NCBI RefSeq assembly: GCF_014205165.1 | Contig: NZ_JACHMZ010000001.1 | Location: 4,198,501 to 4,262,500 of the forward strand | Direction of reading: 5' to 3' | Origin: Micromonospora carbonacea | GTDB taxonomy: Bacteria > Actinomycetota > Actinomycetes > Mycobacteriales > Micromonosporaceae | Length of the DNA stretch: 64,000 bases | Part shown: positions 59,901-64,000 of the stretch, piece after piece | How positions within the stretch are numbered: the stretch's first letter is position 1 | Layout: the number at the start of each line of letters is the position of its first letter | Notes under the pieces: generated by a model | Seen by the model: only the letters and a program-made list of their open reading frames with translations | The model's database searches: none | What the model was told of the DNA's origin: nothing | Position numbers and translations under genes: made by a program

Positions 59901-60959
59901 TCAGGGGCGGGTGGGCGGGGTCGGCGGCATCGGCCAGTAGGGGCGGTCGGCGGAACGCAGGGCCGCCGACCGCAGCGCCGCCAGTCGGCGTTCCACCTCG
60001 GCGAAGTGGTCCGGGGCCAGCGGGCCGAGGGCCAGCGCGGCGGCGTTCTCCTCCACCTGGGCGACCGTGCGGCAGCCGGGGATCGGGACCGCCCGGCCGC
60101 TGCGGGCCCAGAGCCAGCCCAACGCCCCCTGGGCGAGGGTGCGGCCGTCGGCGGTCAGCGCCGACCGGACCGCGCCGACCCGGCGCAGCCACTCCGGGGC
60201 GGGCCGGCCGCTGCGGAACCACTCCAGCCAGGTCGCCGTCGCCCCCCGCACGTCGTCGCGGGGCAGGGTGGAGCCGGCGGCGTACTTGCCGGTGAGCAGG
60301 CCCATGCCCAGCGGGCCGCGGTTGATGCTGGCCAGGTCGTACTTGTCGCAGACGGCGAGCATGTCGGGGGTGTCGCGCAGCACCGACAGGTCGTGCTGCA
60401 CGGCGGTGCCGAGGCGGGCGCCCTGGCCGAGGGCGTCGGCCCGGTCCACCCGGTCGGTGCTCCACCCGTACGCCCGGATCAGCCCCTCGGCGACGAGGTC
60501 GTCGCAGGCCGCGAAGAGCGCCTGCGCGCGCGGCACCGCCAGGTCGCCCAGGTGCAGCTGGTAGAGGTCGATGCGGTCGGTGCCGAGGCGGCGCAGCGAG
60601 TCGGCCACGGCCCGGCGCAGGTACGCCGGCGAGGCGTCCCGCCCGGTGGCCTGGCGGGTCGAGGGGTCGAAGGTGTAGCCCCACTTGGTGGCGATCACGG
60701 CCTCGTCGCGGCGGCCGGCGAGGGCCCGGCCGAGGACCTGCTCGCCGTGGCCCGCGCCGTACGTGTCGGCGGTGTCGAAGAGGGTCACGCCGAGGTCGAG
60801 CGCCCGGCGGACCGCCCGGACCGACTCGGCGTCGTCGACCGCGCCCCAGCCCAGCGGCTGGACGCCCTCGGCCCAGGGGCCGCCGATGGCCCAGCAGCCC
60901 ATGCCGAGGGCGCTGACCTCGATGCCGCTGCGACCCAATGTCCGTGTCGTCACTGCCAC
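59901..60959 (-). CDS. Aldo/keto reductase
   Basis: 352 aa TIM barrel. Catalytic Asp in TLFDTADTYGAGHGEQVLG (Tyr follows), Lys in VIATKWGYTFD (about 91) and His in DLYQLHLGDL (about 135). A C-terminal RSGRAVPIPGCRTVAQVEEN loop binds NADPH. Broad aldehyde or ketone reductase; substrate unknown. GTG at 60959 is used, though a GTG at 60953 (VTTRTLGRSG) is nearly as good. Convergent with the EF-G-like gene, stops 4 nt apart. Confidence 0.9.
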   Translation of the reverse strand: MAVTTRTLGRSGIEVSALGMGCWAIGGPWAEGVQPLGWGAVDDAESVRAVRRALDLGVTLFDTADTYGAGHGEQVLGRALAGRRDEAVIATKWGYTFDPSTRQATGRDASPAYLRRAVADSLRRLGTDRIDLYQLHLGDLAVPRAQALFAACDDLVAEGLIRAYGWSTDRVDRADALGQGARLGTAVQHDLSVLRDTPDMLAVCDKYDLASINRGPLGMGLLTGKYAAGSTLPRDDVRGATATWLEWFRSGRPAPEWLRRVGAVRSALTADGRTLAQGALGWLWARSGRAVPIPGCRTVAQVEENAAALALGPLAPDHFAEVERRLAALRSAALRSADRPYWPMPPTPPTRP

Positions 60960-61033
60960 CGCCAGATCGTGCCACTCGGAGCGCCGCCGCGGACGGCCGT
61001 TTCACCGGAACGAGACGAACCGGCCACGGAGGG

Positions 61034-61579
61034 TCAGCCGGGCCAGGCGCCGCGGAACAGGTCGCGGGTGTCGGTGAGCAGCTGCGGCAGCACCTTCGTG
61101 CGCCCGATCACCGGCATGAAGTTGGCGTCGCCGCCCCACCGGGGCACCACGTGCTGGTGCAGGTGCTCGGCGATGCCGGCCCCGGCGACGCCGCCCTGGT
61201 TCATCCCCAGGTTGAACCCGTGGGCGTTGCTGACCCGCCGCACCACGCGCATGGCGGTCTGGGTGAACGCCGCCAGCTCGGCGGTCTCGGCGAGGTCGAG
61301 GTCGGTGTAGTCGGGCACGTGCCGGTAGGGGCAGACCAGCAGGTGCCCCGGGTTGTAGGGGTAGAGGTTGAGCACCGCGAAGACCCGCTCGCCCCGGGCC
61401 ACCACCAGGCTCTCCTCGGCCGGCAGGCCGGGGGCGAGGCAGAACGGGCAGCCGCCGGGCCGGTCGTAGCCGCCCTCCGGGCGGTCGGAACCGGAGACGT
61501 ACGTCATCCGGTGCGGGGTCCAGAGCCGTTCCAGCCCGTCGGTCATGCCGTCGTCCGTGTGCCGTTCCGCCCCTGTCAC
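61034..61579 (-). CDS. HIT family protein, probable Ap4A phosphorylase
   Basis: 181 aa from GTG 61579 (GTAGGA 8 nt upstream) or 170 aa from ATG 61546. GGCPFCLAPG has the zinc cysteines, NLYPYNPGHLLVCPYRHV is the nucleotide-binding strand, and EHLHQHVVPRW the HIT triad. The mycobacterial orthologue next to thrS and pgsA is a diadenosine tetraphosphate phosphorylase; the gene order here supports orthology. Confidence 0.93.
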   Translation of the reverse strand: MTGAERHTDDGMTDGLERLWTPHRMTYVSGSDRPEGGYDRPGGCPFCLAPGLPAEESLVVARGERVFAVLNLYPYNPGHLLVCPYRHVPDYTDLDLAETAELAAFTQTAMRVVRRVSNAHGFNLGMNQGGVAGAGIAEHLHQHVVPRWGGDANFMPVIGRTKVLPQLLTDTRDLFRGAWPG

Positions 61580-61695
61580 GCCGTCGATCCTACGTTCCCG
61601 GCGGCGGATAGGGGGTGAAGAATCTTGACGGAGAGACGTTGATCGATGAAGCTTCCAGTCAGGAAAAGGCTCGACAACCGTCGATGGGAGATCAC

Positions 61696-62436
61696 GTGAA
61701 GACCGCACTCCGCCGGCTCGGCAGGGCCCTGGCCGCCTGCGCTCTCGCCGCCACCACCACCCTGGTCGGGCTGACCGTGACGACCGGCGCCGCGCACGCC
61801 GACGGGTGCTACACGTGGGGCCGGTCGCTGGCCTCCGGCGCCACCGGCGAGGACGTCCGGCAGCTCCAGATCCGCCTCGCCGGCTACCCCGGCTACGGCG
61901 CGGTCCTCGGCATCGACGGCTCGTTCGGCCCGGCCACCCGCTCGGCGCTGATCCGCTTCCAGCAGGCGTACGGCCTGTCCGCCGACGGCGTCGCCGGCCC
62001 GCAGACCTTCACCAAGCTGTACGCGCTCCAGGACGACGACTGCACGCCGGTCAACTTCAGCTACGCCGAGCTGAACAACTGCAACGGCGACTGGTCCGGC
62101 GGGGCGGTGTCGGCGAGCACCGCGCGGTTCAACGCCCTCGTGTCGATGTGGAAGCTCCAGGCCCTGCGGCACGCGCTCGGCGACCAGTCGATCCGGATCA
62201 CCAGCGGCTTCCGCAGCTACGCCTGCAACAGCGCGGTCGGCGGCGCGTCCAACAGCCGGCACCTCTACGGCGACGGCGTCGACATGGGCTCCGGCCCGCA
62301 CTCGCTGTGCCGGCTGGCCCAGCAGGCCCGCAACCACGGCTTCGCGCAGATCCTCGGCCCCGGGTACCCGGACCACAACGACCACGTCCACGTCGGAGCG
62401 GCGGGCGGCTGGTCGGCCCCGAGCTGCGGCATCTGA
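61696..62436 (+). CDS. Secreted peptidoglycan-binding M15-family D-Ala-D-Ala carboxypeptidase-like protein
   Basis: 246 aa. Signal peptide about 1-35 (KTALRRLGRALAACALAATT, AHA). About 45-110 is a PG_binding_1 helical domain (GEDVRQLQIRLAGYPGYGAV, DGSFGPATRSALIRFQ). About 120-246 is M15_3: RITSGFRSYAC, NSRHLYGDGVDM (zinc His and Asp) and DHNDHVHVGA (zinc His). It trims or remodels cell-wall peptides outside the membrane. GTG at 61696 has GGGAG 6 nt upstream. It is inserted between HIT and thrS on the opposite strand. Confidence 0.9.
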   Translation: MKTALRRLGRALAACALAATTTLVGLTVTTGAAHADGCYTWGRSLASGATGEDVRQLQIRLAGYPGYGAVLGIDGSFGPATRSALIRFQQAYGLSADGVAGPQTFTKLYALQDDDCTPVNFSYAELNNCNGDWSGGAVSASTARFNALVSMWKLQALRHALGDQSIRITSGFRSYACNSAVGGASNSRHLYGDGVDMGSGPHSLCRLAQQARNHGFAQILGPGYPDHNDHVHVGAAGGWSAPSCGI

Positions 62437-62448
62437 CCCGCCCCGCGC

Positions 62449-62520
62449 GAGAAGGGTCCCCCTCGCCCGGCAGCCGCCGAGCGCCTCACCGGCGGCCGCC
62501 GTGAGAGGGGGACCCTTCTC
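62449..62520. terminator. Long-stem hairpin between convergent peptidase and thrS genes
   Basis: GAGAAGGGTCCCCCTC (62449-62464) pairs perfectly over 16 bp with GAGGGGGACCCTTCTC (62505-62520). The right arm is the first hairpin half of repeat copy B. Confidence 0.75.
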
Positions 62521-62556
62521 TACCGAATGCGTTAAGAGGGGGCCCTTCCTTGCGCC
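62501..62556. repeat. Intergenic palindromic repeat, copy B
   Basis: Same layout as copy A: GTGAG start, GGGACCCTT hairpin half, core GAATGCGTTAA (62525-62535), GGGGGCCCTTCCTTGCGCC end. It directly abuts the thrS stop codon (62557-62559 on the minus strand), as copy A abuts that of pdxS. Confidence 0.8.
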
Positions 62557-64000
62557 TTACCCCTGCGCCGACGGGCCGGCGTTGGTGCGGGAGTTGACCA
62601 CGTCGAGCACGTGGGCCACCGCCTCGGCGACCGGCACGCCGTTGCGCTGCGAGCCGTCGCGGTACCGGAACGACACCGTGCCGGCCGCCACGTCGTCGTC
62701 CCCGGCGATCACCATGAACGGGATCTTCTGCTGCTGGGCGGTGCGGATCTTCTTCTGCATCCGGTCGTCGCCCGCGTCCACCTGGGCCCGGATGCCCTCG
62801 GCGCGCAGCGCCGCGACGAACCCGTGCAGGTAGTCGGTGTGGTCCTCGCGGATCGGGATGCCCACCACCTGCACCGGGGCCAGCCAGGCCGGGAATGCCC
62901 CCGCGTAGTGCTCGGTGAGCACGCCGAAGAACCGCTCGATCGACCCGAACAGCGCCCGGTGGATCATCACGGGTCGCTGCCGGCTGCCGTCGGCCGCCTG
63001 GTACTCCAGGCCGAAGCGCTCCGGCAGGTTGAAGTCGACCTGGATGGTGGACATCTGCCAGGTCCGGCCGATGGCGTCCTTGGCCTGCACGGAGATCTTC
63101 GGCCCGTAGAAGGCCGCGCCGCCCGGGTCGGGGACCAGGTGCAGGCCGGACTCCTGCGCCGCCGAGCGCAGCGCCTCGGTCGCCCGCTCCCAGTTCTCGT
63201 CGGTGCCGACCGACTTCTCCGGGTTGCGGGTCGACAGCTCCAGGTAGAAGTCGTCCAGGCCGTAGTCGCGCAGCAGTTCGAGCACGAAGGCGAGCAGGGA
63301 CTTCAGCTCCCCGGCCATCTGCTCCTCGGTGCAGAAGATGTGCGCGTCGTCCTGGGTCATGCCCCGCACCCGGGTCAGGCCGTGCACCACACCGGACTTC
63401 TCGTAGCGGTAGACCGTGCCGAACTCGAACATCCGCAGCGGCAGCTCCCGGTAGGAGCGGCCCCGGGACCGGAAGATCAGGTCGTGCATGGGGCAGTTCA
63501 TCGGCTTGAGGTAGTAGTTCGCGCCCTCGACCTCCATGGGCGGGAACATGCCGTCGGCGTACCAGTCGAGGTGCCCGGAGACCTCGTACAGGTGGCCCTT
63601 GGTGATGTGCGGGGTGTTGACGAAGGAGTAGCCGGCCTGCTCGTGCTTGATCCGCGAGTAGTTCTCCATCTCCCGCCGGATGATCCCGCCCTTGGGGTGG
63701 AAGACCGCCAGGCCGGAGCCCAGCTCGTCGGGGAAGCTGAACAGGTCCAGGTCGACGCCGAGCTTGCGGTGGTCGCGCCGGGCGGCCTCCTCCAGCAGCT
63801 TCAGGTACGCCTTCAGCTCGTCGCGGGTCGGCCACGCGGTGCCGTACACCCGCTGGAGCTGGGGGTTCTTCTCGCTGCCCCGCCAGTAGGCGGCGGCCGA
63901 GCGCATCAGCTTGAACGCGCCGATCAGCCGGGTGTTCGGCAGGTGCGGGCCCCGGCACAGGTCCGACCAGCAGACCTTCTCCTCCTTGGCGTCGAGGTTG
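62557..64000 (-). CDS. thrS: Threonine-tRNA ligase, C-terminal part
   Basis: 481 codons are visible; the N-terminus lies beyond the window. From the edge it reads [20 protein letters not shown], then class-II catalytic motifs: [16 protein letters not shown] (motif 1), [20 protein letters not shown] (motif 2, zinc Cys) and [20 protein letters not shown] (motif 3). The last 110 residues are the anticodon-binding domain ([14 protein letters not shown]). It charges tRNA-Thr. The stop codon TAA abuts the repeat copy B. Confidence 0.97.
   Translation of the reverse strand, partial: NLDAKEEKVCWSDLCRGPHLPNTRLIGAFKLMRSAAAYWRGSEKNPQLQRVYGTAWPTRDELKAYLKLLEEAARRDHRKLGVDLDLFSFPDELGSGLAVFHPKGGIIRREMENYSRIKHEQAGYSFVNTPHITKGHLYEVSGHLDWYADGMFPPMEVEGANYYLKPMNCPMHDLIFRSRGRSYRELPLRMFEFGTVYRYEKSGVVHGLTRVRGMTQDDAHIFCTEEQMAGELKSLLAFVLELLRDYGLDDFYLELSTRNPEKSVGTDENWERATEALRSAAQESGLHLVPDPGGAAFYGPKISVQAKDAIGRTWQMSTIQVDFNLPERFGLEYQAADGSRQRPVMIHRALFGSIERFFGVLTEHYAGAFPAWLAPVQVVGIPIREDHTDYLHGFVAALRAEGIRAQVDAGDDRMQKKIRTAQQQKIPFMVIAGDDDVAAGTVSFRYRDGSQRNGVPVAEAVAHVLDVVNSRTNAGPSAQG

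Noticed and set aside
56938..59940. A 1000-codon plus-strand frame across pgsA and the EF-G-like gene
   Set aside because: It crosses two well-supported genes and their intergenic region in the wrong frame.

Overview
The window is very GC-rich actinobacterial DNA with GTG starts, many 1-8 nt overlaps between genes, and a gene complement typical of the Micromonosporaceae (most likely Micromonospora or a close relative). Support for that: phosphatidylinositol mannoside genes (pgsA, acyltransferase, pimA), the pdxS-pdxT-yebC block, an HIT gene and thrS nearby, and a short intergenic repeat with core GAATGCGTTAA that I recall from Micromonospora genomes. All family calls come from reading translations; no database search was run.

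Layout. 0-8 kb: a cut-off MarR gene, an IclR regulator with a Rieske demethylase-type oxygenase and a stand-alone ferredoxin, a permease remnant, a GH10 xylanase with CBM2, an acetyltransferase, a relic of an FAH-family gene, an SMP-30-type lactonase and a flavin monooxygenase. 8-21 kb: a plant-polysaccharide and sugar island. Two secreted GH43 enzymes carrying ricin-type lectin domains point inward from either side of a sugar ABC transporter and a five-gene set matching non-phosphorylative L-fucose catabolism. LacI-type operator-like palindromes lie in the promoters of both GH43 genes. 21.5-27.2 kb: a compact cassette of glycosyltransferase, Rieske dioxygenase alpha and beta, MFS exporter, carboxymuconolactone-decarboxylase-like protein, a cysteine-motif protein I cannot place, and a convergent iron-sulfur flavoprotein. 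This is the best candidate in the window for something undescribed.

27.4-46.7 kb: a second large catabolic island for an unidentified sugar or sugar acid. An IclR gene at 31.9 kb is divergent from an operon of aminotransferase, enolase-superfamily dehydratase, amidohydrolase and SDR. Downstream lie twin beta-helix proteins, a Gfo/Idh oxidoreductase, a CUT1 transporter without its own ATPase, an epimerase, a DHDPS-family aldolase, a hydroxyacid dehydrogenase and an FAH hydrolase. Inverted TGTTCG/CGAACA elements beside the IclR gene suggest local control. 46.7-51.4 kb: small accessory genes, an LPXTG-type surface protein and a PadR-permease pair.

51.4-64 kb: conserved chromosomal core: yebC, pdxT, pdxS, pimA, an acyltransferase, pgsA, an EF-G-like GTPase, an aldo/keto reductase, an HIT phosphorylase, a secreted M15 peptidase and the 3' part of thrS. 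The change from accessory to core genes falls at the end of yebC, where ruvCAB would usually follow.

Together the first 46 kb reads as a plant-biomass utilisation region. Secreted xylanase and GH43 enzymes release sugars, two ABC systems import them, and two oxidative pathways (dehydrogenase, lactonase, dehydratase, FAH-type hydrolase or aldolase) would take them to central metabolites. No tRNA, rRNA, CRISPR array or complete insertion sequence was seen.
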